Source: Peteryoungia aggregata LMG 23059
Lineage (GTDB): Bacteria; Pseudomonadota; Alphaproteobacteria; Rhizobiales; Rhizobiaceae
Length of the DNA: 64,000 nucleotides
Assembly (NCBI RefSeq): GCF_030814435.1
Contig: NZ_JAUSUW010000001.1
Coordinates: forward strand, 186,001-250,000
Direction: 5' to 3'
Positions 32,039 through 41,273 of the stretch are shown here, one piece after another. Position numbers and translations under genes: made by a program. The notes beneath the pieces are model-generated. The model made no database searches. It was not told the DNA's origin and worked only from the letters and a program-made list of their open reading frames with translations. Position 1 is the stretch's first letter, and every line of letters begins with the position of its first letter.

Positions 32039-33688
32039 TCAGTGCTCTGCCTTGGCGTGCTCGTCACCCTTGGCTTTGGCCTTGGGCGGCAGGATCGCCT
32101 CATCTTCGGCAGGTGCCGCATGGCCTTCTGAGCCGTGATCTCCTGCAGGCTGGCCGGCATGCTGCTCGCCTACTGCAGGCGTATGGCCATCGGTGACAGC
32201 GCCATGCTCTTCCGGTTTGGCAGCAGGTTCTGCGGCTCCGCCGCCATCAGGCGTGATCGGCTGTGCCCGCATCTTCTCCAGCCAGGCCGCGCCATGGTCG
32301 GCGCTCGCAGCACCCTCGGAAGCCTTTGCAGGCGCGGCCTCCGCCGTCGCATCCTCAACCGGCGTCTCCGCCTCGGAACCGCCGAGCCCGACCATGCTCT
32401 TCAGGGAGCCGAACCAGCCTTCGTCTGCGGCGGGAACCTCTTCGGCGGGGACTTCGTGGCCTCCAGCCTGTTCGATGGCAGCGTCGTGGCCGCCGGCATC
32501 CGCGCCGTGGGCAACCTCGTCGACGGCAGCCGGTTTTTCTTCTGTCTGGACCAGCTGTTCTTCGGCATGCGCAGGCGCTTCGCCATGCGCATCTTCGGCA
32601 GCCTGTGTCTCGCTATGATCAGTCGGCGCGGCAGCGGAATGCTGGGCATCACCCTCGTCAGCGGCTTCCTCATGCGTCTCGGCCGAGCCCGCATCGCCAT
32701 GCGCCACGGTGGAGGGCTCTGCATGATCCTCAGCCGGCGCGTCGTGTCCTTCAGCGGTTGCGCCGTGACCATCGGCAGGTGCGCCATGTCCATCCGCCGG
32801 GGCCGCATGACCATCAGCGGGAGCGGCGTGTCCCTCGGCGGCAGGCGCTTCATCGCCGCCGAAACCCACCATGCCCATCAGCGAGGCCATCCAGCCCTTG
32901 CTCTCTTCAGCACCATGCTCGGCGACAGGCGTTTCCTCGCCATGCTCACCGGCTGGCGCATCGCCGTGTTCACCCTCGGCTTCGCCATGGCCGTCAGCAG
33001 GCTTTTCTCCATGCCCCTCGGCCGGCTTTTCGCCATGGGCATCCTCGGCGCCATGAGCCGGCGCCTCTCCGTGACCATCGGCGGCCTTCTCGCCATGGCC
33101 CTCCCCTTCGGGCAGTACCACTTCAGGCTTCACGCAATCGGTTGCATCGCTGAGTTTCGCCAAGAGCGCCTGGATGTCGTCTTCCAGCATGTCGACACGT
33201 TCGCCGAAGAACTCGCCATTGGCCGCAGCAAGGCCATCGGTATAGCGGGCAGTCAGGACACGCGCCGAAATCTCTTCCGGAACATGGCTCGGATCAGGGA
33301 CGTAGATGACATCGGCGCCAACGGCACGGCCACGCATGCCGGAACGATCCTTGGGGCCGTTCGCATCGAGCACGACGACCTGCACAAGGTCAGCCTTTTT
33401 GCTTTCCTGCAGGGTCTTCGCCACGCGCAATGCCGTCTTGACGCGCGTCAGACCATCGCCGGGCTCATTGGTGGTGATGAATTTGCGCACCCAGAAGCGG
33501 TCCTTTTTGTGGATCTCGACCGTCTTCACCTCGGTACATTCAAGCCCGTTCAACTCCGCATAGGAGGGCCCGAGCAGCTTGTCTGCACCGATATAGACAG
33601 CAGCGGCACCTGTGCCGCCAAGGGTGACGAACACCCCGCCCAAAATCAGCATGAGCTTTCGTGAAAGGTGGATCTTCGGCACCTTCAC
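32039..33688 (-). CDS. Membrane-anchored His-rich low-complexity protein next to sitABCD
   Basis: A 549-aa protein of no family I recognise. Residues 11-37 are a membrane anchor (LMLILGGVFVTLGGTGAAAVYIG). Residues 40-188 look folded, with cysteines C51 and C185. From about 195 to the end it is low-complexity Ala/Glu/Gly/His/Asp/Pro sequence with repeated GHGE and ADGHGAP-type units; I count 32 histidines there. Two copies of a motif GW(M/F)xSLxxMVGxGG stand out at 265-278 and 424-437. GTG 33688 is the start, with GGAG eight bases upstream; the ATG at 33730 lacks one. It is divergent from sitABCD, sharing a regulatory region with a Mur-type palindrome. This suggests periplasmic Mn, Fe or Zn binding, an inference. 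Confidence 0.8.
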   Translation of the reverse strand: MKVPKIHLSRKLMLILGGVFVTLGGTGAAAVYIGADKLLGPSYAELNGLECTEVKTVEIHKKDRFWVRKFITTNEPGDGLTRVKTALRVAKTLQESKKADLVQVVVLDANGPKDRSGMRGRAVGADVIYVPDPSHVPEEISARVLTARYTDGLAAANGEFFGERVDMLEDDIQALLAKLSDATDCVKPEVVLPEGEGHGEKAADGHGEAPAHGAEDAHGEKPAEGHGEKPADGHGEAEGEHGDAPAGEHGEETPVAEHGAEESKGWMASLMGMVGFGGDEAPAAEGHAAPADGHAAPADGHGAPADGHGATAEGHDAPAEDHAEPSTVAHGDAGSAETHEEAADEGDAQHSAAAPTDHSETQAAEDAHGEAPAHAEEQLVQTEEKPAAVDEVAHGADAGGHDAAIEQAGGHEVPAEEVPAADEGWFGSLKSMVGLGGSEAETPVEDATAEAAPAKASEGAASADHGAAWLEKMRAQPITPDGGGAAEPAAKPEEHGAVTDGHTPAVGEQHAGQPAGDHGSEGHAAPAEDEAILPPKAKAKGDEHAKAEH

Positions 33689-33811
33689 GCTTGGAACTCC
33701 GCCATGACACCGTCCCGACTGTTTACGCAATACTGGACGTGATCATACGCCGCTCTCCTTGCGGAACCTTTAACCCCGCCCTTCCTGTTCCGGCACAGAC
33801 CACGGAAAGCT

Positions 33812-33882
33812 TTTTGCAAATGATTTGCAAAAGCGTTGACATCAGCGCGAAGCGCGATAGATTTTAATGCGAATGACTTGCA
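33812..33882. promoter_or_regulatory. sitA promoter with two Mur/Fur-type operators
   Basis: A perfect 21-bp palindrome lies at 33812-33832 (TTTTGCAAAT, G, ATTTGCAAAA). A second, weaker TGCGAATGACTTGCA is at 33868-33882. Between them are a -35 TTGACA (33836-33841) and a -10-like TAGATT (33858-33863) at 16-base spacing. TGCAAAT/ATTTGCA half-sites resemble the Mn-responsive sites of Mur, the rhizobial Fur homologue that represses sitABCD. Sites on both sides of the promoter fit Mn-dependent repression. Confidence 0.78.
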
Positions 33883-33898
33883 AGAACAGGAATGGACC

Positions 33899-34786
33899 AT
33901 GGTCTCAAAGCTTGCCTGCCGTCTTCTCGCCCTGGCGCTGCTGCTGCCGGGTGCAGCCTATGCCAACGACAAGCCGAAGGTCGTCACCACCTTCACCGTC
34001 ATTGCCGATATCGCTCAAAATGTTGCGGGTGATGCGGCGACCGTCGAAAGCATCACCAAACCCGGGGCGGAAATCCACGGCTATCAGCCGACCCCCCGCG
34101 ACATCCTGAAGGCCCGGGATGCCGATCTCGTCCTTCGCAACGGTCTCAACCTCGAAGCCTGGTTTGAAAAATTCCTCGCCAATCTCGGCGATGTGCCGAC
34201 CGTCACCGTCAGCGACGGTGTCGAGCCGATCGGCATTGCCGGCGGCGCCTATGACGGCAAGCCGAACCCGCATGCCTGGATGTCTCCCGAAAATGCACTC
34301 ATCTATGTCGAAAACATCCGCAAGGCGCTGACCGACATCGACCCCGCAAACGCCGCGATCTATGAGGCCAATGCACGCACCTATTCCCTGAAGATCAAAG
34401 CCGAGATCGAGCCGATGCAGGCGGAGATCGCCAAGATACCGGAAAACGAGCGCTTCCTGGTAACGAGCGAAGGCGCCTTCTCCTACCTCGCCCGCGATCT
34501 CGGCATGAAGGAACTCTACCTCTGGCCGATCAATGCCGACAGCCAGGGCACACCCCAACAGGTCAAGACTGTCGTAGACCAGGTGATCGAAAACAAGATC
34601 CCCGTCGTATTCTCTGAGAGCACTGTCTCCGACAAGCCGGCCAAACAGGTGGCAGCCGAAACCGGGGCACGCTACGGGGGCGTCCTTTATGTGGATTCCC
34701 TCAGTGAACCCGATGGGCCGGTCCCGACCTATCTGGATCTCCTGAAGGTGACGGTCTCGACCATCGTGAAGGGATTTGCCGGATGA
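33899..34786 (+). CDS. sitA: Mn/Fe ABC transporter substrate-binding protein
   Basis: A 295-aa periplasmic cluster A-I metal-binding protein. Residues 1-22 are a signal peptide (cleavage near AYA-ND). The four expected metal ligands are visible as H60 (EIHGYQPTP), H125 (NPHAWMSP), E191 (TSEGAFSYL) and D266 (YVDSL), the His-His-Glu-Asp set of Mn/Fe-type proteins such as PsaA and MntC. There is no His-rich loop of the ZnuA kind, so zinc is less likely. It opens the sitABCD operon behind a Mur-type promoter. ATG 33899 follows AGGAATGGACC; upstream codons in frame are not conserved. Its stop overlaps the sitB start (ATGA). Confidence 0.95.
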   Translation: MVSKLACRLLALALLLPGAAYANDKPKVVTTFTVIADIAQNVAGDAATVESITKPGAEIHGYQPTPRDILKARDADLVLRNGLNLEAWFEKFLANLGDVPTVTVSDGVEPIGIAGGAYDGKPNPHAWMSPENALIYVENIRKALTDIDPANAAIYEANARTYSLKIKAEIEPMQAEIAKIPENERFLVTSEGAFSYLARDLGMKELYLWPINADSQGTPQQVKTVVDQVIENKIPVVFSESTVSDKPAKQVAAETGARYGGVLYVDSLSEPDGPVPTYLDLLKVTVSTIVKGFAG

Positions 34787-35670
34787 TCATGGGATCGGGC
34801 GCAAGACGCAATCGCGAAGGGATCGCCGCAGACGATGTGACGGTCACCTATCGCAACGGCCACACGGCCTTGCGCCATGCGAGCTTTGCAATCCCGCCCG
34901 GAACCATCACCGCCCTTGTCGGCGTCAACGGCGCCGGCAAGTCGACGCTTTTCAAGGCCATCATGGGCTTCGTCCCCGTCGCATCAGGCGAAATCCGCGT
35001 GCTCGGCATGAGCGTGCGCGAGGCCCTCAAGAAAAACCTCGTCGCTTACGTCCCCCAGGCAGAAGAGGTCGACTGGGACTTTCCCGTTCTCGTCGAGGAT
35101 GTCGTGATGATGGGCCGCTACGGCCACATGAACTTCCTGCGCATCCCCTCGAAACGCGATCACCAGCTTGTCGATGAGGCACTATCCCGAGTCGGCATGA
35201 ATGACTACCGCAAGCGCCAGATCGGCGAACTTTCCGGCGGCCAGCGCAAGCGCGTCTTCCTCGCCCGCGCGCTGGCCCAGGAGGGTCAGGTGATCCTGCT
35301 CGATGAACCCTTCACCGGCGTCGATGTCACCACCGAAGAACAGATCATCGGGTTGATGAAGGACCTGCGCGCCGAAGGCCGCGTCATGCTGGTCTCCACC
35401 CACAATCTCGGCAGCGTGCCCGACTTCTGCGACCGGACCATCTTCGTCAAGGGAACCGTCATCGCCTCCGGCAAGACCGAGGACACGTTTACCGAAGACA
35501 ACCTCAAGACCGCCTTTGGCGGCGCGCTGCGCCACTTCGTGCTTGCCGGTCGCGATCTGCACGACGATGATGACGGCCGCGAAGTCACCGTCATCACCGA
35601 TGACGAACGCCCCTTCGTCATCTATGGCCAGCCGAAACCGGGAGCATCAGATGCTCGCGACCCTGGTTGA
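34783..35670 (+). CDS. sitB: Mn/Fe ABC transporter ATPase
   Basis: A 295-aa ABC ATPase with Walker [11 protein letters not shown]-loop [14 protein letters not shown], signature [17 protein letters not shown], Walker [13 protein letters not shown] and the H-loop VSTHN. The YVPQ....[23 protein letters not shown] stretch is typical of SitB/ZnuC-type metal importers. It overlaps sitA by four bases and its last 20 bases overlap the sitC start, so translation is coupled. Confidence 0.96.
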   Translation: MIMGSGARRNREGIAADDVTVTYRNGHTALRHASFAIPPGTITALVGVNGAGKSTLFKAIMGFVPVASGEIRVLGMSVREALKKNLVAYVPQAEEVDWDFPVLVEDVVMMGRYGHMNFLRIPSKRDHQLVDEALSRVGMNDYRKRQIGELSGGQRKRVFLARALAQEGQVILLDEPFTGVDVTTEEQIIGLMKDLRAEGRVMLVSTHNLGSVPDFCDRTIFVKGTVIASGKTEDTFTEDNLKTAFGGALRHFVLAGRDLHDDDDGREVTVITDDERPFVIYGQPKPGASDARDPG

Positions 35671-36559
35671 GCCCTTCACCTATGATTACATGCGCAACGC
35701 CATTCTGGTGTCTGCGCTGGTCGGCGGCGTTTGCGGGTTTCTCTCCGCCTATCTGATGCTGAAAGGCTGGTCTCTGATCGGCGACGCGCTCTCCCATGCC
35801 ATCGTGCCCGGTGTTGCAGGCGCCTATATGCTCGGCCTCCCCTTCGCCTTCGGCGCCTTCCTGTCCGGCGGGCTCGCGGCCCTTGCCATCCTCTTCCTCA
35901 ACCAGCGCACCAAGCTGAAGGAAGACGCAATCATCGGGCTGATCTTCACCTCGTTCTTTGGCCTCGGCCTGTTTATGGTGTCGATCTCGCCCGTCTCGAT
36001 CGACATCAAGACCATCGTGCTCGGCAATGTTCTCGCCATCTCGCCCGCCGACACGCTGCAGCTCATCCTGATCGGCGGCATCAGCCTTCTCGTGCTGACG
36101 CTGAAGTGGAAGGACCTGATGGTCACCTTCTTTGACGAAAACCATGCCCGCTCGATCGGCCTCAAGCCCGAGCGGCTGAAGGTGATGTTCTTCACCCTGC
36201 TCGCCGCCTCCACCGTTGCCGCCATGCAGACCGTCGGCGCCTTCCTCGTCATCGCCATGGTCGTGACCCCGGGCGCCACCGCCTATCTGCTCACCGACCG
36301 CTTCCAGCGGCTGATCCTGATGGCGCTTGGCATCGGTGCGGGCACCAGCTTTGTCGGTGCCTATGCCAGCTACTTCCTCGACGGCGCGACCGGCGGCATC
36401 ATCGTCGTCCTCCAGACAGTGATCTTCCTCCTGGCCTTCCTGTTCGCCCCCAAGCATGGCTTGCTCGCCGCCCGCAGCCGCGCCCGTGAAGCGCTAGAAC
36501 CGATGCCTTCCACATCGACAGTGGAACACGGACGACTCCCCGAGGAGCGCGCCGCATGA
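35651..36559 (+). CDS. sitC: Mn/Fe ABC transporter permease, first subunit
   Basis: A 302-aa inner-membrane permease of the ABC-3 family with about eight hydrophobic helices. Landmarks are [56 protein letters not shown] and [37 protein letters not shown] precedes ATG 35651, which lies inside the end of sitB; a longer frame reaches back into sitB and is not used. Its TGA overlaps the sitD ATG. Confidence 0.95.
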   Translation: MLATLVEPFTYDYMRNAILVSALVGGVCGFLSAYLMLKGWSLIGDALSHAIVPGVAGAYMLGLPFAFGAFLSGGLAALAILFLNQRTKLKEDAIIGLIFTSFFGLGLFMVSISPVSIDIKTIVLGNVLAISPADTLQLILIGGISLLVLTLKWKDLMVTFFDENHARSIGLKPERLKVMFFTLLAASTVAAMQTVGAFLVIAMVVTPGATAYLLTDRFQRLILMALGIGAGTSFVGAYASYFLDGATGGIIVVLQTVIFLLAFLFAPKHGLLAARSRAREALEPMPSTSTVEHGRLPEERAA

Positions 36560-37413
36560 GCGAAACCCTCGAACTCGCGATTCTGCCCTTCCAGCTTCCC
36601 TTCATGCAGTCGGCCTTTGTGGTCACACTGATGATCGCCATCCCCATGGCGCTCCTCTCATGCCTCCTGGTGCTCAAGGGGTGGTCGCTGATGGGGGACG
36701 CCGTTTCCCATGCCGTCCTTCCCGGCGTGGTCATCGCCTACATCGCCGGTATTCCGCTGGCGATCGGTGCCTTCATCGCCGGTCTCGTCTGCGCGCTCCT
36801 GACAGGCTTCATCAAGGAAAACAGCCGCATCAAGGAAGACACGGTGCTCGGCATCGTCTTTTCCGGCATGTTCGGTCTGGGCCTGGTGCTCTATGTCCAG
36901 GTCCAGAGCTCGGTGCATCTCGACCACATCCTCTTCGGCGACATGCTGGGCCTGCTGCCCTCGGACCTCATCGAAACAGGCCTGATCGCCCTCTTCGCCA
37001 CGCTCTTCCTGATCGTGCTGCGCAAGGACCTGCTCGTCCACGCCTTCGACCCGCAGCACGCCCGTGCTATCGGCCTGTCGGTCCGGCTCCTGCATTATGG
37101 TCAGCTTGCCGTGCTCTCGCTCGTCGTCGTCGGCGCCCTGAAAGCCGTCGGCATCATCCTGTCGGTCGCGATGCTGGTCGCCCCCGGCGCCATCGCCTTC
37201 CTGCTCACCAAGCGCTACGCAACGATGCTGGTGACGGCCGTGATCGTTGCTGTCTCGTCTTCACTCGCGGGCATATATCTAAGCTTCTTCATAGACAGCG
37301 CGCCTGCCCCGACAATCGTCTTGATCATGAGCGGCATCTTCATCCTCGCCTTCTTCCGCACGCTCTGGCAGGCCCGCAGCGTCAACCGCATCGCCGCAGC
37401 GGAAGACATCTGA
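36556..37413 (+). CDS. sitD: Mn/Fe ABC transporter permease, second subunit
   Basis: A 285-aa ABC-3 permease paralogous to the preceding subunit: SCLLVLKGWSLMGDAVSHAVLPGVVIAYI, HLDHILFGDMLGL and LKAVGIILSVAMLVAPGAIAFLLTKRY. It forms a heterodimer with SitC. The start overlaps the sitC stop, with GGAGCGCGCCGC upstream. arsA follows after 82 bases on the same strand with no clear terminator, so read-through into arsA is possible. Confidence 0.95.
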   Translation: MSETLELAILPFQLPFMQSAFVVTLMIAIPMALLSCLLVLKGWSLMGDAVSHAVLPGVVIAYIAGIPLAIGAFIAGLVCALLTGFIKENSRIKEDTVLGIVFSGMFGLGLVLYVQVQSSVHLDHILFGDMLGLLPSDLIETGLIALFATLFLIVLRKDLLVHAFDPQHARAIGLSVRLLHYGQLAVLSLVVVGALKAVGIILSVAMLVAPGAIAFLLTKRYATMLVTAVIVAVSSSLAGIYLSFFIDSAPAPTIVLIMSGIFILAFFRTLWQARSVNRIAAAEDI

Positions 37414-37495
37414 TCACCCTGCCACTTGGCATGGATCAAGTCCGCAAGGGCAAGTGCGGGCTAGGGTCAGACCATCAACGCGAGGATGGACACCC

Positions 37496-39265
37496 ATGTC
37501 GACGATGAAGCTTCTTCAAAATCCCACCCGCCACCTCTTCTTCACCGGCAAGGGTGGCGTCGGCAAGACCTCGCTCGGCTGCGCGACAGCCATTGCGCTC
37601 GCCGACCAGGGCTTGAAGATCCTGCTCGTGAGCACCGACCCCGCCTCCAATCTCGACGAAATGCTGGGGCTTAACCTCGGCAGCGATCCGACACCTGTGC
37701 CGGGCGTGCCAGGCCTGTCCGCGATGAACATCGACCCGGAGAGTGCCGCCGAGGAATACCGCGCCCGCGTTCTCGACCAGATGGGACCGCTCGCGACGCC
37801 CAAGGACAAGGCAACCGTCCGCGAACAACTGTCAGGCGCCTGCACCACCGAGATCGCTGCCTTCGACGAATTCGTCGGTCTGCTCGCCGATGACAACCCG
37901 CTGTTTGACCACATCATCTTCGACACGGCGCCGACCGGCCATACGCTGCGGCTGCTCAGCCTGCCCAAAGCCTGGACCGGTTTTCTGGAGGCCAATGAAC
38001 GCGGCGCCTCCTGCCTTGGGCCGCATTCCGGGCTGAAGATGCAGGAGGATCGTTTCCGCAGCGCGCTGGAATGCCTCGGCGATCCCGCCCGCACCACCAT
38101 CGTGCTGGTGACGCGCGCCGACCGCGGTGCAATGCGCGAAGCCGCCAGAACGGCCGGAGAGCTCTCCGAACTCGGGCTTTCCAACCAAATGCTTGCCATC
38201 AACTGTCGCTTCATCCCGACTGACCCCAACGATCAGGTGGCGAGTGCCTTCGCGGCAGAACAGACCAAGGCGTTAACGGATCTGCCAACCGCCCTGGCAT
38301 CGCTTCCCCGTGATGAGGTTGCCCTCAAACCGTTCGACATGGTGGGTCTCGACGCACTTCGCGGACTGCTGTCCGAGAGCGCTGCCGGTCCAGCCCCGGA
38401 AGACCCAAAGGAAGAAATCACCACCCCCGACCTCCCCCGCCTCTCGCCGCTGGTCAATGAAATCGCTGCAAGCGGCAAGGGCCTTGTCATGGTCATGGGC
38501 AAGGGCGGCGTCGGCAAGACCACCGTCGCCGCAGCCGTCGCTGTGGGGCTCGCCGCCCGTGGCCATACGGTCCACCTCACCACGACAGACCCGGCAGCCC
38601 ATCTGTCCTTCGTCGTGGGCGCCGACGCCATGCCAGGCCTCACCGTTGACCGTATCGACCCGGAGGCGGAGACAGCCCGCTACATCGACAAGATCATGGC
38701 GACGAAGGGCCGTGATCTCGATGACGCCGGCCAGGCGCTGCTGCGCGAGGATCTCGCCTCGCCCTGCACCGAGGAAGTCGCCGTCTTCCATGCCTTCTCC
38801 CGTGTCGTCGGTGAAGCGCGCTCAAGCTTCGTCGTCATCGACACGGCCCCGACAGGCCACACACTGCTGCTGCTCGACGCGACAGGTGCCTATCATCGCC
38901 AGATGACACGTCACATGGACGACACCGCTCCCGGCCGCATGGTGACCCCACTCATGCGGCTGCAGGACCCCGCCTACACGCGCGTCCTACTCGTAACCCT
39001 GCCGGAGACGACACCGGTCTCGGAAGCATCGGCCCTGCAGGACGACCTGCGCCGCGCCGGCATCGCGCCCTATGGCTGGGTGGTCAACAAATCGATGGCG
39101 ATCACGGGCACCCGCGATCCCCTCCTGCGCGCCCGCATCCGGAGCGAAAAGGCGCAGATCGAAAGGGTGAAGCGCGATTGCTCAAGCCGTGTCTATGGCC
39201 TGGACTTCCGTCCAGTCGCACCGGTGGGCCTGGAAGAACTGAAAAAGATCGGGCAGGAGGGTTGA
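37496..39265 (+). CDS. arsA: Arsenite-type pump-driving ATPase, orphan ArsA
   Basis: A 589-aa ATPase with two homologous halves. P-loops GKGGVGKT lie at 18-25 and 335-342, each half has the DTAPTGHTL switch, and the three As(III)/Sb(III)-binding cysteines of E. coli ArsA have counterparts at C116 (LSGACTTEIAAFDEF), C173 (GASCLGPHSGL) and C424 (ASPCTEEVAVF). It should therefore bind arsenite and drive an ArsB or Acr3 pump. None of arsB, acr3, arsD, arsC or arsR is nearby; it follows the sit operon and faces a convergent EamA gene. Start 37496 has AGGA about nine bases upstream. A role in metal handling linked to sitABCD is possible but unproven. Confidence 0.93.
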   Translation: MSTMKLLQNPTRHLFFTGKGGVGKTSLGCATAIALADQGLKILLVSTDPASNLDEMLGLNLGSDPTPVPGVPGLSAMNIDPESAAEEYRARVLDQMGPLATPKDKATVREQLSGACTTEIAAFDEFVGLLADDNPLFDHIIFDTAPTGHTLRLLSLPKAWTGFLEANERGASCLGPHSGLKMQEDRFRSALECLGDPARTTIVLVTRADRGAMREAARTAGELSELGLSNQMLAINCRFIPTDPNDQVASAFAAEQTKALTDLPTALASLPRDEVALKPFDMVGLDALRGLLSESAAGPAPEDPKEEITTPDLPRLSPLVNEIAASGKGLVMVMGKGGVGKTTVAAAVAVGLAARGHTVHLTTTDPAAHLSFVVGADAMPGLTVDRIDPEAETARYIDKIMATKGRDLDDAGQALLREDLASPCTEEVAVFHAFSRVVGEARSSFVVIDTAPTGHTLLLLDATGAYHRQMTRHMDDTAPGRMVTPLMRLQDPAYTRVLLVTLPETTPVSEASALQDDLRRAGIAPYGWVVNKSMAITGTRDPLLRARIRSEKAQIERVKRDCSSRVYGLDFRPVAPVGLEELKKIGQEG

Positions 39266-39278
39266 CCACCTCCACACC

Positions 39279-40175
39279 TTAGACCCGCCCTACTTCCTCG
39301 GCCCGCCTTGCGCGACGCGACACGACCCACTCCCGCCAGACGGTGAAGAGGCCTGCGCCGACAACGATGATGGCCCCAACCACCGTATTCCAGCGGAGGA
39401 CCTCACCGAAGACCGTGGTGGCGATGACAGCGCCGAGCACAAGCTGCCAGTAGGAAATCGGCTGCACGATCACGGCGTCGAGGTTCTCATAGGCCTTGAT
39501 CAGCGCCAGGTGCCCGACGATCCCCGTGCAGCAAAGCCCCAGCATCAGCCCCCATCCCGCCGGCGTGAACGGCGTCCAGAAGAAGGGGCCGAGCAGGTTT
39601 GAGCCGATGAAGCCGACGATCGCAAGATAGAAGAAACTGGTCGAGGGCTGGTCGTCGCGGCTGACCAGGCGCGTGGCGATGCCGTAGATCGCCCCCATCA
39701 CCGCGCACATCAGCGGCAGCCAGATATAGACGTTAAAGCCGTCGCCGGTCGGCGCGAGCATGATCACCACACCGACTAGGCCGAACAGGATCGCCGTCCA
39801 GCGGCGCCAGCCGACTTTCTCCCCGAGGATCGGCATGGAGAGCAGCGCCACGAAAATGGGCCCCGCCGCAAAGATCGCCTGGCTCTGGGCAAGCCCCACC
39901 TGCGTGAAGGCGACGATCGAGACCAGGATCTGCGTAAAGAGCAGCAGGCCCCTGAGGATCTGTAGAAACGGACGCTTTGTATTGACCGCAACCCGCAATC
40001 CGCCGCTCGACCGCATCGCCAGAAAAAGCGCGAAAGCGACGAAAGCCCAGTAGCGCACCATCGCCACCTGCACCGGCGAATGGGTTTCGCCCAGATGCTT
40101 GGAGAGCCCGTCCTGAACAGCAAAGACGGAGAAGGCGAGAAAGGTGAAGAGATAGCCGAGCGGCGTCGATTTCAT
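39279..40175 (-). CDS. EamA-family DMT transporter
   Basis: A 298-aa inner-membrane protein with about ten hydrophobic helices arranged as two EamA repeats: LFTFLAFSVFAVQDGLSKHL, IVAFTQVGLAQSQAIFAAGPIFVALLSMPILGEKVGWRRW and the matching YENLDAVIVQPISYWQLVLGAVIATTVFGEVLRWNT. Family members usually export amino acids or other metabolites. It is convergent with arsA (13 bases apart) and divergent from a LysR regulator that probably controls it, as with many exporter/LysR pairs. The ribosome site is weak. Confidence 0.9.
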   Translation of the reverse strand: MKSTPLGYLFTFLAFSVFAVQDGLSKHLGETHSPVQVAMVRYWAFVAFALFLAMRSSGGLRVAVNTKRPFLQILRGLLLFTQILVSIVAFTQVGLAQSQAIFAAGPIFVALLSMPILGEKVGWRRWTAILFGLVGVVIMLAPTGDGFNVYIWLPLMCAVMGAIYGIATRLVSRDDQPSTSFFYLAIVGFIGSNLLGPFFWTPFTPAGWGLMLGLCCTGIVGHLALIKAYENLDAVIVQPISYWQLVLGAVIATTVFGEVLRWNTVVGAIIVVGAGLFTVWREWVVSRRARRAEEVGRV

Positions 40176-40273
40176 GATGTCGATGGAAGCTTTGCACGAG
40201 GAAGGATCCGTGGCGAACCAACGGCGCGGGCTGCACGATCCTACACCCTGACCACGCTTTGCCTAGTGCAGTT

Positions 40274-40292
40274 TTGCAGACCTGCCTTGCAA
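40274..40292. promoter_or_regulatory. LysR-type operator candidate
   Basis: TTGCA, nine bases, TGCAA: a symmetrical site containing the T-N11-A pattern, 99 bases from the EamA start and 71 bases from the LysR start, in the divergent promoter. Confidence 0.45.
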
Positions 40293-40362
40293 CCTGACAC
40301 CCCCTCACCCACTGACCGGCAGAGCGCCTTGCCTCCGATCGGGCGGCATGCTTGAAAGGGCC

Positions 40363-41271
40363 ATGGCCTTCACCTTCCGCCAATTGCAGTATTTCGTCGC
40401 CGTCGCCGAACAGGGATCGGTGACGCGCGCTGCCCAGAACCTCTCGATTTCGCAATCCTCGGTGACCGAGGCGATCAAGGAACTCGAGGGCGATCTCGGC
40501 GTCGAGCTCTTCGAGCGCCATCCGCGCGGCCTGACGATCACCTATAACGGCCACCAGTTCCTCCGCCACGCGACGAAGATCCTGGCGGATGTCTCGGATG
40601 CCCGCAATGTCTTCACCGAGACCCAGACCAGCACCGGCGGCACGCTCAATATCGGCGTCACCTCGCTCGTCGCCGGTTACGTGCTATCGGATCTGCTCGC
40701 CCGCTACCGCCGCGCCTGCCCGGGCGTCGAGGTCTCCGCCATCGAGGACAACGGCTCCTATCTCGAACATCTGCTGATCGGCGGTGAACTGGATGTCGCG
40801 GTGATGGTCATCTCCAACCTGCGCGACCGACTGGCGCTGCAGGCCGAGATCCTGGAAACCTCGCCCTACCGCCTCTGGCTCCCGATCGGCCACCCGCTCG
40901 TCTCGGCCGACATCATCTCGATCGCCGACATCACGAAAGAGCCGCTGATCATGCTGACGGTGGACGAAATCGAGGAGAACACCGGCAAGCTGCTCTCCGC
41001 ACTCGGCGCCCGCCCGCATGTCGCCTTCCGCACCCGCTCCGTCGAAGCCGTCCGCAGCCTCGTCGCCACCGGCGCCGGCGTGGCGCTCCTGCCCGACCTC
41101 GTCTACCGCCCCTGGTCGCTGGAAGGCGACCGTATCGAAAGCCGCGATGTCTCGGGCGCGCTGCCCGTTGTGCAGGTCGGCATGGTCTGGCGCAAGGGCT
41201 CGAGCCTGCCCCAGGCAGCACGCGATTTTGTGGGGATTGCGGAGGCGAGCCGGAGTGGGCGGGTGAGGTGA
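40363..41271 (+). CDS. LysR-family transcriptional regulator
   Basis: A 302-aa regulator with the winged helix FTFRQLQYFVAVAEQGSVTRAAQNLSISQSSVTEAIKELE and LFERHPRGLTIT, then the effector domain LNIGVTSLVAGYVLSDLL ... VRSLVATGAGVALLPDLV. Start ATG 40363 (MAFTFRQ) is preceded closely by GAAAGG; ATG 40348 is an alternative adding five residues. It diverges from the EamA transporter, its likely target. The following AT-richer ORF begins two bases after its stop, so they may share a transcript. Confidence 0.92.
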   Translation: MAFTFRQLQYFVAVAEQGSVTRAAQNLSISQSSVTEAIKELEGDLGVELFERHPRGLTITYNGHQFLRHATKILADVSDARNVFTETQTSTGGTLNIGVTSLVAGYVLSDLLARYRRACPGVEVSAIEDNGSYLEHLLIGGELDVAVMVISNLRDRLALQAEILETSPYRLWLPIGHPLVSADIISIADITKEPLIMLTVDEIEENTGKLLSALGARPHVAFRTRSVEAVRSLVATGAGVALLPDLVYRPWSLEGDRIESRDVSGALPVVQVGMVWRKGSSLPQAARDFVGIAEASRSGRVR

Positions 41272-41273
41272 AT

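Noticed and set aside
32500..33150. Possible CRISPR array or VNTR in the His-rich region
   Set aside because: The repetition is at codon level with irregular unit lengths and inside a reading frame; there are no uniform repeats with unique spacers.
32135..33664. A 509-codon plus-strand open frame opposite the His-rich protein
   Set aside because: Its composition simply mirrors the repeat codons. The minus strand has a ribosome site, a membrane anchor and a coherent domain order.
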